The notes under the pieces: model-generated | Told to the model about the DNA's origin: nothing | The model's database searches: none | Seen by the model: the letters and a program-made list of their open reading frames with translations, nothing else | Shown here: positions 1 to 7,758 of the stretch, one piece after another | Position numbering within the stretch: position 1 is the stretch's first letter | Layout: each line of letters starts with the position of its first letter | Origin: Nitrospinota bacterium | GTDB lineage: Bacteria > Nitrospinota_A > UBA7883 | Assembly: GCA_029881335.1 (NCBI GenBank) | Contig: JAOUMU010000022.1 | Location: 1-34,540 of the forward strand | Length of the DNA: 34,540 nucleotides | Direction of reading: 5' to 3' | Position numbers and translations under genes: made by a program

Positions 1-102
1 AATCAGCGTTTTCCATCCACTCCGGCTGACAGGCGGGGATATTTCGCCCCAGCCGCAGGCTCCTTCGGCGGAGTTAGGTTCACCGCCATCTTAATGACAG
101 GG

Positions 103-687
103 CTATCGATGAACCTTAGCCAGGCTCAGAAGCTCCGAGCTTATGTCAAGACCGCTTTTGCGGGCGTTGGAAAGGTCTATCTCGAACCTTAGCCTGCCGC
201 TGTCCAGGTAAAAACCTATGATGCCACCCTTGACGATAAAATCGGAGGCTTCTCCTACACTCAGGACCGGCTGGCCGGGGTAGCCATCCAAATACTTTTC
301 CGCCACTTCGGACTCGGTCTGCGGAATATACAGGACATTACAGGGTTTGACCAAATCACCTTCCTCTATATCCACCACATCCACGGAGAGCTCCCCTATT
401 CTCTTTCCCTCGACTGTCTTCCGGAATATCGTGGAAAATTCCTTATTACCCCCGACACAAAATACCAACACACCGGAGGATATGGTGGACTGCGGCCATG
501 AGACGAATTTAGCGAAGTTGTATATGAATCCGGCTTTGATGGCGCTCTCTCGCTGGGACATGCCATCGGCCCAGCCCATGGCCACCGATGGGAGGAAAAC
601 CAGGCCAAAGACACTACACACCACCCACTTGGCCCTCATGGCGCACCTGGCGAATGTCAACAGCGCGGCAATCCTGTATTGATGCAT
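103..687 (-). CDS. YfiR-family (DUF4154) periplasmic protein
   Basis: The 194-residue product has an N-terminal hydrophobic segment (about residues 20-38, ending near AMG-WA) that should act as a signal peptide. The mature part matches the YfiR/DUF4154 family: an early KAGFIYNFAKFVSWP block (51-65), an FCVGG strand with Cys77, a second Cys116 in KPCNVLYIP, and a C-terminal FEIDLSNARKSGLDISSELL stretch typical of the family. YfiR of Pseudomonas is a periplasmic repressor of a membrane diguanylate cyclase; other family members sit beside sensor kinases. Here the partner, if any, would lie off the left edge. The ATG at 687 is preceded by GGAG at a good distance. It diverges from a TonB-dependent receptor, an arrangement that hints at a shared envelope signal. 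Function beyond family membership is inference. Confidence 0.82.
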   Translation of the reverse strand: MHQYRIAALLTFARCAMRAKWVVCSVFGLVFLPSVAMGWADGMSQRESAIKAGFIYNFAKFVSWPQSTISSGVLVFCVGGNKEFSTIFRKTVEGKRIGELSVDVVDIEEGDLVKPCNVLYIPQTESEVAEKYLDGYPGQPVLSVGEASDFIVKGGIIGFYLDSGRLRFEIDLSNARKSGLDISSELLSLAKVHR

Positions 688-729
688 ATCCTGCTCCAGC
701 CGTGGCTCAGATGTGAAACATGAAAATCA

Positions 730-738
730 CCCCCCCCC
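730..738. repeat. Poly-C homopolymer tract (9 C) in divergent intergenic region
   Basis: Nine consecutive C residues lie between the YfiR gene and the TonB receptor. The tract runs straight into GCGAGGGG, so the last four C can pair with the GGGG across a GCGA tetraloop. It lies in the 5' region of both divergent genes. Tracts this long can slip in replication, but the sequence alone does not show that this one does. Confidence 0.6.
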
Positions 739-823
739 GCGAGGGGATCGCCAAAGGCCCTGATACCTTTAACTTTATCAGAAAGAAGTATGAATCCAAA
801 TACAAATGCATAATTAAAACGCA

Positions 824-853
824 TTGCGTCAGGGATTCATCGCGCACTATAAT
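824..853 (+). promoter_or_regulatory. Possible sigma70 promoter of the TonB receptor gene
   Basis: A perfect TATAAT (848-853) is preceded at 18 bp by TTGCGT (824-829). Transcription would start near 860, about 24 bases before the ATG at 884. The -35 is poor (three of six consensus bases), so confidence is moderate. It argues against the in-frame TTG at 824 being the true start. Confidence 0.45.
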
Positions 854-883
854 TCAATTCAGCTATCGCAATTATCGACAAGA

Positions 884-2932
884 ATGTTTATGACTTTACG
901 CATATTCCGGGCGCGTGTGACCTTCCTGGGGCGCCGAGGCGCTCCTGTATTCTCATTTCTCTTTTCCATTTTTGTTGTGGCTCTGGCTTCAACGGCAATC
1001 CCGGCGCTGGGCGCTGATGATGCCGATTATCCTTTCGCGGATATGTCACTTAAGGAACTGATGGCGTTGAAGGTTTTCAGTTCCGCGTCTCTGACCCCGA
1101 CGCAAATATCCAAGGCCCCTGGCACGGCTTACAGCTTCGACAGGGAAGATTTCGAGCGTCTGGGCGCCCGACGGCTGGATGATCTTTTAAGGCTGACCCC
1201 CGGCATCCAGCTGAACCAATACCGCAAGCGGCATAACGCGATCTGGGCCAGGGGTGTGGTAGACCGATACAACGACAAGATGACCCTATTCATTGACAGA
1301 ATCCCGGTCAGGAGCCTCTACTACGGCCATTTCTCCGCTGGGGAGAACATCTCCCTTGAGAATATCGAGAAAGTGGAAATACTGCTTGGTCCTGCCTCCA
1401 GCCTGTACGGCGCCAACGCCTTCGGCGGTGTCATCTCACTCACAACCAGGAATTTTTCCGAATCATCCTCCATATCCGCCACTTCTGAAGGCGCATCGAA
1501 CAACCGCGGCAAGGCTGCGGGTTTGTATAGGGATGAATGGTTGACTGTTTTCGGGAGCCATCTGGCCCAGGACGCATCCTACAGCGAAGACCGCAAAAGC
1601 TTCACCGGCGCCGAAACCGTGCAACCGCTAAATGAGGACCATTCCTGGCTATACGTAAAGGCAAAACCCTTTGAGGGGCTGACGCTTATCGCCAATTACC
1701 AACAAAACAACATGCCCTTTCTCTTTATGGCGCCCACCCAAGCCGCCTTCATAGAGGAGCGCCCCTTGACCCTGGCCGCAAAATATGAACATGGCGATAT
1801 AGAACATGGCCGCCTTGAAGTGAAAATCCACTATTCCATCCACGACACCATGGAGTACTACACTGAAAATTCCCTCGATGGTGTATCCTACACGGAAAAC
1901 CAGAACGGCCAGACCTCCGGCGCCACAGCCACATACTTCAAACGGTTGGGCGAACGACATAATATCACCCTTGGCGCCTCGGTCAGCCAGGGCCGGGCGG
2001 AAAACATGGATTACTCGCTCTACTGGCATTATAAAAGAGGCCTTCTGGACACCCCAGAATCCGGCTCGCTGTTGTCTGACCCACAGGCGGTATACAATGA
2101 TTACGCGGCCTACGCCCAATATGTATGGAACGCCTCGGACAGCCTTTCCGTCACTCTGGGAGGGCGGTTTGACGGTTACAGCGTTTTTGGAAATCACTTA
2201 AGCTACCGTAGCGCCATGGTGTGGACCCCATCGGAGGAGCAGGTGGTGAAGCTTCTATACGGCACGGCGATTCGCACCCCGGTCTACCGCGAATACTTGA
2301 AGGTGATGGAGGATTCCAGCTTCGTCCCCCCTGTGCCGGCGCCTGAGGGTATGAGAACCATCGAGGTGGGATACTCCTACCAATGGGATACCGCCGCTCT
2401 GGGGCTGACTGCTTTTCGCAACTTCTTTGAACACTATATACAGGAAACCAGCACCCCGAACGGCGGAGACGAGTATTTCTCCAACAGCGGTGACGAGTGG
2501 ATAATGTCCGGGCTGGAGGCGCTGTTGCAGATTCATCCTACCCATGATCTCCATGTCCGGCTGAGCGCGACCTATATTGACGCGGAACGGGCCGATACGG
2601 GAAAACTGCCATACCTGGCCCAGTTGACAGGCGGCCTGGCCGTCGATTATCAATATCTGCCGAGCCATTTTGCTGGGTTCACCCTATACCATTACAGCGA
2701 CCGGAAGGACACCAACGACTATACGGATGATGATTCCGGAGCCTTTTTTATGTTAAGCGTAACGGCATTCGGGCGGATCACGGACCGGCTGGGATACTCC
2801 ATTGGCGCCGACAACCTTCTGGATGAAAGAGTATACGACCCGGCGGCGGATTTCAGCTCGCGCCATAACACGGAAAAGACCCGCAGGGAGATCTGGCTGA
2901 AGCTGGAATACTCGTTGGACGGAGGGAACTAG
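884..2932 (+). CDS. TonB-dependent outer-membrane receptor
   Basis: A signal peptide (basic start, hydrophobic core, cleavage near ALG-AD) is followed by a plug domain. Typical plug motifs are visible: FERLGARRLDDLLRLTPGIQ, an arginine-rich RGVVDR segment, a FIDRIPV strand, and VEKVEILLGPASSLYGANAFGGVISLTT-like text in the usual plug-ending position. A long 22-strand-type barrel follows and ends with an aromatic-rich strand (EIWLKLEYSL). At about 680 residues it is of normal length. The TonB box is not obvious. The substrate cannot be told from sequence; iron-siderophore or cobalamin-type ligands are usual, but unusual ligands occur. The start is uncertain: an in-frame TTG at 824 overlaps a likely promoter, so ATG 884 (or 893) is preferred. 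It converges on cheV, with 23 bp between the stops. Confidence 0.9.
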   Translation: MFMTLRIFRARVTFLGRRGAPVFSFLFSIFVVALASTAIPALGADDADYPFADMSLKELMALKVFSSASLTPTQISKAPGTAYSFDREDFERLGARRLDDLLRLTPGIQLNQYRKRHNAIWARGVVDRYNDKMTLFIDRIPVRSLYYGHFSAGENISLENIEKVEILLGPASSLYGANAFGGVISLTTRNFSESSSISATSEGASNNRGKAAGLYRDEWLTVFGSHLAQDASYSEDRKSFTGAETVQPLNEDHSWLYVKAKPFEGLTLIANYQQNNMPFLFMAPTQAAFIEERPLTLAAKYEHGDIEHGRLEVKIHYSIHDTMEYYTENSLDGVSYTENQNGQTSGATATYFKRLGERHNITLGASVSQGRAENMDYSLYWHYKRGLLDTPESGSLLSDPQAVYNDYAAYAQYVWNASDSLSVTLGGRFDGYSVFGNHLSYRSAMVWTPSEEQVVKLLYGTAIRTPVYREYLKVMEDSSFVPPVPAPEGMRTIEVGYSYQWDTAALGLTAFRNFFEHYIQETSTPNGGDEYFSNSGDEWIMSGLEALLQIHPTHDLHVRLSATYIDAERADTGKLPYLAQLTGGLAVDYQYLPSHFAGFTLYHYSDRKDTNDYTDDDSGAFFMLSVTAFGRITDRLGYSIGADNLLDERVYDPAADFSSRHNTEKTRREIWLKLEYSLDGGN

Positions 2933-2955
2933 TCCAGTCTGTATCTTGGAAGGTT

Positions 2956-3936
2956 TTAGCGATCTTCCACGCAGAACTTGTCTAGCACATGGATCAACTC
3001 CTCCACCTGCAGCTTGTCCGCCCATCCATCGGCGCCCACCGACTTGCACTTGTTGATCATCTGGTCGTTGATCAGAGAGGAGAACATTATCACCGGCAGG
3101 TGGGTCAGCCGCAGATCTTCCTTGATCCTGCGGCACAAGGTCAGCCCATCCATCCTCGGCATTTCTATGTCGGTGAGAACCGCTGTCACGTATTCGCCGA
3201 TTCCCACTCCCCGGGCCCTGGCTTTATCCGCCAGCTTCTGGATTTCGTGATATGTGTCCTCGCCGTTGTCGAACACTGTGATCTTGTTATACCCCGCCTG
3301 CATCGTGACCTTTTTCACCGATTGACGCACGATGGGCGAGTCCTCCGCGAAGATCAGGTGGGTTTCCTCCCGCTCATGGTGGCGCTTTGCGATGTCCAGA
3401 TTGTGATCCTCCACCACCTCCTCGCTATACACCAGCTTTGTCTCCGGATATATATCCACCATGATATGCTCCAGATCCACCATCAGCACGTTTTGGCCAT
3501 CCAGGGTGATCGAGGAGGTAATGCCGGGTTTGAAGTAGCTTAGAAAAGGTGACAGGGGGATGATCTGGTCCCACGAGCAACGGTGTATCTGGCGGACACC
3601 ATCCACCAGGAATCCGTTCACCATCTTGTTGAACTCGCAGACCAGCACCACTTGCCGCAAATCCTCGGCTGCGTAATTTGGCAAGGACATATGCTTTTTC
3701 AGATCGACCAGGGGCAGGGTGTTCTCCCGCAGAAGAAGCATACCAAGCACCGAGTGATATGCCTCCGGGACGGCGGTGACGGAGGAGCGGTCATATGAGA
3801 CTATTTCGCGCACCTTCGCCACGTTTATGCCGAAGCTTTGCCTGCCGAGCATGAACTCGATGATCTCCACCTCGTTCGTGCCGCTTTCGGTGAGGATCTG
3901 CTGGCGCCTGTTTTCGTCTGTCTTGAATATTTCCAT
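2956..3936 (-). CDS. cheV: Chemotaxis coupling protein CheV (CheW-receiver)
   Basis: The 326-residue protein has an N-terminal CheW domain (about 22-165) and a C-terminal response-regulator receiver domain (about 192-324). The receiver keeps the acidic pair E198/D199, the phosphoacceptor Asp256 in LTDIEMPRMDG, Ser286/Ser287 and a lysine at 308 (ADKLQ). CheV proteins tether CheA to chemoreceptors and tune signalling when phosphorylated, so it acts at the cytoplasmic face of receptor arrays. A chemoreceptor gene lies at the other end of this window, but no cheA, cheY or cheR is visible nearby. The ATG is preceded by AGCGGG. It is the last gene of a minus-strand series starting at 8748, 107 bp after its upstream neighbour, so it may have its own promoter. 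Confidence 0.93.
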   Translation of the reverse strand: MEIFKTDENRRQQILTESGTNEVEIIEFMLGRQSFGINVAKVREIVSYDRSSVTAVPEAYHSVLGMLLLRENTLPLVDLKKHMSLPNYAAEDLRQVVLVCEFNKMVNGFLVDGVRQIHRCSWDQIIPLSPFLSYFKPGITSSITLDGQNVLMVDLEHIMVDIYPETKLVYSEEVVEDHNLDIAKRHHEREETHLIFAEDSPIVRQSVKKVTMQAGYNKITVFDNGEDTYHEIQKLADKARARGVGIGEYVTAVLTDIEMPRMDGLTLCRRIKEDLRLTHLPVIMFSSLINDQMINKCKSVGADGWADKLQVEELIHVLDKFCVEDR

Positions 3937-4043
3937 AATCCCGCTCTTTTCATCATACTTCAGTGGATAGGGTCATGACAATGAAAAGCCGTAGCGAGGA
4001 GGAAATAGGGTAACAATCCATCGTCGCATGGCCAGAGCCAATC

Positions 4044-4646
4044 CTACAGCCCAAAGCCGATGTTGAACCCGAGGGAGGGATACAGTCCACTGTATGGGAA
4101 TCGGGACCCGAGGACCACCACTTCCCCCATCAGGTAAGAGACACCGATCCCAGCGTCGATGTGAAACCTGTCCAAGAGCCACGAGTATCCGACCATAATG
4201 TTCGGGATCAGGTTGAAAGCCACAGCTGTATCCACCAGGCCCACGGTGTCTGTATAGGTGGCCTCCAATATACCGGCGTCCAGGTTCAGCGCCACATAGC
4301 CACCCCTGGGCGCGCGTCCGGCCCAATATTTGCGCATTCCCCCGCCCGCTCCAACAAACTGAAACCGCCATTCTTCGATATCCATCTTCCAATAGGATCC
4401 TCTCACGGAAAGAGAGAGGTTCTCACCGATGGTGTGTTGATATTCCAGGCTGGCCATTCCTATCAGGAGGCCGAAGGGATTTATATCAAGAGTGCTGTAA
4501 ACTTCATCCTGTTCAGCTGTGGGATTCACGGGTGGAGAAGCGTCGCCGGATTCCTGACCCATGGCGGGGCCAGCAAGAGTCATGGCAAAAAGCAGAAAGC
4601 AGGTTATGTCCGCACCCCATGCTTGCCACCTGTTCCGCTTATCCAT
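4044..4646 (-). CDS. Predicted outer-membrane beta-barrel protein, paralogue A
   Basis: The 200-residue product has a clear signal peptide (hydrophobic 14-28, cleavage near AMG-QE). Its body is made of alternating short hydrophobic strands and ends in a terminal aromatic-leucine strand (FNIGFGL), as in small outer-membrane barrels. It is a paralogue of the next upstream gene: both share an EYQ segment, RG-x-YW, an AP-x-GG turn, an IP-(x4)-GY-x-W segment, an acidic G-x-G-(x2)-Y strand and a similar end. I do not recognise a named family. A strong Shine-Dalgarno (GAGGGG) precedes the ATG. The gene is separated from its paralogue by 90 bp and probably arose by tandem duplication. Role unknown; a porin-like or envelope structural role is only a guess. 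Confidence 0.7.
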   Translation of the reverse strand: MDKRNRWQAWGADITCFLLFAMTLAGPAMGQESGDASPPVNPTAEQDEVYSTLDINPFGLLIGMASLEYQHTIGENLSLSVRGSYWKMDIEEWRFQFVGAGGGMRKYWAGRAPRGGYVALNLDAGILEATYTDTVGLVDTAVAFNLIPNIMVGYSWLLDRFHIDAGIGVSYLMGEVVVLGSRFPYSGLYPSLGFNIGFGL

Positions 4647-4736
4647 CAGAATCCCCTCTCTTGTGGCAACGGGTGACCCCCTGGCTCATATAAGAGCAAA
4701 TTCCCGGCTTGGCGCCTGCAGGTCAGCGTATGTGGG

Positions 4737-5390
4737 TTAAAATGGGATACCCACGGACAAGGTCCAGTAAAAAACAAGTCCTTTCATCGGGAAGGTGTCG
4801 TCCCCCTCCCAACGGGGCTTGATTCCCCCGGCGAAGTATTGCATGCCCATGCCCATCTCCACGAATAAGTAATCGATAAACCATGTGTATCCCACGCTGC
4901 CGGTCGGAATGACATAGAAGGATGTCTGCAAGTCAGGGGGTGTGTCAAACATCACATATGTGCCGGCGGTGACCTGGGCCAGGTCCACACTCAGCCCCAT
5001 GAAGCCCCCCAGTGGCGCGTTCCCCTGGGTATGATACTTCAGCCCCATGCCGATGCCGAACGATTCTATCGTCCACCCGTTCATCTCCTCTATGTTCCAG
5101 TACATGCCGCGAATCGTCCAGGAATATGTATCGGAGGAAACGCGCTGATACTCGATATTCATCTTTTGCTGGAATGCTTGGCCAAGGTCGAGATAGAAAA
5201 TGTTGCGAGCATTCTGGCTTTGGGCCAGGGCGGTGTCCGGGACAACCATAGCCGAAGCCATGAGCGCCGCGAAAACCAGCATGCCGGTGATCCAGGATCG
5301 TCCAGCCGGGAGACTAAACCCCAAAAAAAACCCGCCCGCGCATCGGCGGCGGGCGGATTTGTCCAAAGAGCTTTTTACCGTCATGTTCAT
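4737..5390 (-). CDS. Predicted outer-membrane beta-barrel protein, paralogue B
   Basis: The 217-residue protein starts with a long basic N-region (KSSLDKSARRR), then a hydrophobic stretch ending ALA-QS that looks like a signal peptidase I site. The mature part resembles its downstream neighbour strand for strand (EYQ, RG-x-YW, AP-x-GG, IP-(x4)-GY-x-W, terminal SVGIPF). Two start codons, ATG 5390 and ATG 5384, are possible. It begins only 12 bp after the stop of the ferredoxin oxidoreductase alpha-beta gene, so it is very likely on the same transcript. That is an odd pairing of a cytoplasmic redox enzyme with an envelope protein. No family name is recognised; function unknown. Confidence 0.68.
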   Translation of the reverse strand: MNMTVKSSLDKSARRRCAGGFFLGFSLPAGRSWITGMLVFAALMASAMVVPDTALAQSQNARNIFYLDLGQAFQQKMNIEYQRVSSDTYSWTIRGMYWNIEEMNGWTIESFGIGMGLKYHTQGNAPLGGFMGLSVDLAQVTAGTYVMFDTPPDLQTSFYVIPTGSVGYTWFIDYLFVEMGMGMQYFAGGIKPRWEGDDTFPMKGLVFYWTLSVGIPF

Positions 5391-5402
5391 CTATCCATTC
5401 TG

Positions 5403-7703
5403 TTATAGCAGGGGGTTCTCGCTCATGGCCTTTATCCTGGCAAAACGGCGGTCTACTTCCTTCTGGAACTGGGCCACGATCGGCGTGTATTCCGGCTTTA
5501 GCATATGCTTGGTCTTGCCCATGGTCTTGAGCCAGTCGGTGACGGGGATCTTTTTCCCTTTCGCTTCCGGGTCATAGTTGAGCGTGGTGACACCGTGCTC
5601 AACCTCGTACAGGGGAAAGAAATTGCAATCTATGCCTGCCTGGACCACTTCCTGCCCGTTGTTGTCCGGGTGGCGCCAGTTCAGAGGACAGTCGGAGAAC
5701 AGTTTCCCGAACACCATTCCCTCGTTCTTGGCGTACCACTGGGCCTTGGCCGCTTTGCGGATCAGGTCCTTATAGTCAGTCTCCGACCCAGTGAACACAT
5801 AAGGTATGTTGGTCGCGGCGAAAAGCTGGGCAGAGTCCTTGTGGTGGAACGTCTTGCCGCGGCCCACCGTGCCTATGTTGGAGGTGCTGGTGGCATGCCC
5901 CATCGGCGTGGTGAAGGAGAGCTGGTGGCCGGTGTTCATATATCCCTGGTTATCGTACTCCAAAAGGATCATGTTATGGTTGCGGAAGGCGGAGCCCAAT
6001 GCCGGCCCGAGGCCGATATCCAGCCCGCCATCGCCGGTGACCATGACGAACGTTATGTCCTGGTCCTGGGCGATCTCCCCGCGCTTTTGACGCTCCTTGT
6101 ACATCTCCACCACGCCAGACATGGTGGCGGCGCCGTTCTGGAACAGGTTATGGATATAAGTGACGGCGAAGGAGCTGTTGGGGTAGCCGGTGGTGACCAC
6201 CATCCCGCATCCCGTGTGCCACAGCATCACCACGAATCCTTCTATCCCTTTCAGGAAAGTTCCCAGGCTGGGGAATATTCCGCAGCCGGGGCAAGCGCCA
6301 TGGCCAGCGGTTATTCTCTGCGGCATGGCAGTAAGATCTCGCTGCTTGACGCCCTTCACTTCCAGCTTGCCGGTGGTCTTGTCTTTCGCCACCTTGATGA
6401 TGCCGGGGGATTGCTCTTCCTTGGTCAGCGCAGGCCTACCCTTGACCGGGATGTAAGAAGGATCGCCTGGAGATGTCCCTATATAATCGTATGGGATCTC
6501 CACCTTCCCTTTTTTAACCGCTTCGGCAGCAAGGTCGAACAGGCCCACAGCGTCCTGGAAATAATAGTCCTTGCCACCCAGGCCGTAGATCCTGGAGATG
6601 ACCATGGTCTTGTTATCCGGGTCGTCCTTCAGGGCGGCCTTTATCTCGTGGCTCATGCGGCCGCCGTGGGCGCCGTATGAATCCGCCCTGTCCGCCACCA
6701 CCAGCACTTTTATGTTTTTGCAGGCCTGGCGGATATGCTCGGCCGGGAAGGGCCGGATCATGGTGGGATACATCATCCCCACTTTTTTACCCTCCGCCCT
6801 CATTTTGTCCACCGCGTCCATGGTGGTGTCGGCGGCGGAGTTTACGATAAAAATCGCCGTCTCCGCGTCCTCCATTTTGTACGTTTCCAGCGGGTGATAT
6901 TTGCGTCCCGATATCTTCCCCCACTCTTCCAAAACCTTTGGGATCACGCTCTCGGCTGCGCCCATGGCCATGGAGAGCTGCTTTTTGTTGTTGATCTGGT
7001 CAGGATCGTTCATGTATGGCCCGATGGTGATCGGGTTTGCCGGGTCCACGGAACTGTTCATCACCTTGAAGGGGCCGATGAAATCCTGGATTGGCTTGCG
7101 ATCCTCGAAGTACTCCACGCGCCGCTTCTGGTGGGAGGTGAAAAAACCGTCATCCGCCACGATCACCGGCAGACGAACGTCCTCATGCTCGCCGATCTTC
7201 ACAGCGGCGATCACTAGGTCATATACAGTCTGCGGATCCTTGGCGCACAGCACTATCCATCCCACATCCAGGGTGGAAACAAGGTCCGAATGGTCCCCCC
7301 GGATATCCAGCGGGCCTGAAACAGAGCGGCAAACCAGGTTCAACACCATCGGATACCTGGTGCCGGACTGGACCGGATACTGCTCCAGAGAGTATAAAAG
7401 CCCATTGGCGCTGGTGGCGTTGAACACCCTGCCCCCTGCGGTGGTGGCGCCGTAGCATGTGCCGGCGGCGCCATGCTCGCCATCGCCGGGGATCATGCGC
7501 ACGTTATGCTCGCCGTTGGCGCCCATCTCGTCCAGATACTCCGCCACTTCCGTGGAGGGTGTTATCGGGTAATATCCCATCAGATGGAAGTTCACGTGGG
7601 AAGCGGCCAGCGAAGCCATCTCGTTGCCGGACCTAAAGTCCACCAACTGCCCGGCGTTGCCTCCCTTTTTTCCCTTCATTTCTGTCTTGGTATCGGAGCT
7701 CAT
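5403..7703 (-). CDS. 2-oxoacid (pyruvate-type):ferredoxin oxidoreductase, fused alpha-beta subunit
   Basis: This 766-residue protein joins the alpha (about 1-425) and beta (about 455-766) subunits of the thiamine-dependent oxidoreductase that interconverts a 2-oxoacid plus CoA with acyl-CoA, CO2 and reduced ferredoxin. The alpha part keeps YPITPSTE (45-52), Arg126 and GDHSD (136-140), which resemble pyruvate rather than 2-oxoglutarate enzymes. The beta part has four cysteines for a [4Fe-4S] cluster (471, 474, 499, 672) and the thiamine-diphosphate signature GDGG (557) to Asn585. A Shine-Dalgarno AAAGGA precedes the ATG. It follows the gamma-delta gene by 55 bp, so two polypeptides give all four domains. 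It could run in either the oxidative or the carbon-fixing direction. Substrate assignment is from motifs only. Confidence 0.9.
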   Translation of the reverse strand: MSSDTKTEMKGKKGGNAGQLVDFRSGNEMASLAASHVNFHLMGYYPITPSTEVAEYLDEMGANGEHNVRMIPGDGEHGAAGTCYGATTAGGRVFNATSANGLLYSLEQYPVQSGTRYPMVLNLVCRSVSGPLDIRGDHSDLVSTLDVGWIVLCAKDPQTVYDLVIAAVKIGEHEDVRLPVIVADDGFFTSHQKRRVEYFEDRKPIQDFIGPFKVMNSSVDPANPITIGPYMNDPDQINNKKQLSMAMGAAESVIPKVLEEWGKISGRKYHPLETYKMEDAETAIFIVNSAADTTMDAVDKMRAEGKKVGMMYPTMIRPFPAEHIRQACKNIKVLVVADRADSYGAHGGRMSHEIKAALKDDPDNKTMVISRIYGLGGKDYYFQDAVGLFDLAAEAVKKGKVEIPYDYIGTSPGDPSYIPVKGRPALTKEEQSPGIIKVAKDKTTGKLEVKGVKQRDLTAMPQRITAGHGACPGCGIFPSLGTFLKGIEGFVVMLWHTGCGMVVTTGYPNSSFAVTYIHNLFQNGAATMSGVVEMYKERQKRGEIAQDQDITFVMVTGDGGLDIGLGPALGSAFRNHNMILLEYDNQGYMNTGHQLSFTTPMGHATSTSNIGTVGRGKTFHHKDSAQLFAATNIPYVFTGSETDYKDLIRKAAKAQWYAKNEGMVFGKLFSDCPLNWRHPDNNGQEVVQAGIDCNFFPLYEVEHGVTTLNYDPEAKGKKIPVTDWLKTMGKTKHMLKPEYTPIVAQFQKEVDRRFARIKAMSENPLL

Positions 7704-7758
7704 TCAGAAATCCTTTCCCTGCGTATAGATCCCAGCGCAATCAATCCGGCCCGGCGGA

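Noticed and set aside
1-102. Minus-strand open frame continuing beyond the left edge after yfiR
   Set aside because: One frame stays open, but it has no start codon in the window and no recognisable motif, so it cannot be called a gene.
5505-6680. Long open frame on the plus strand opposite the oxidoreductase alpha-beta gene
   Set aside because: It is antisense to a well-supported gene, has no family features, and long antisense frames are expected in GC-rich coding sequence. The same holds for 16521-17762 opposite hypF and 13577-14398 opposite dnaG/yqeY.
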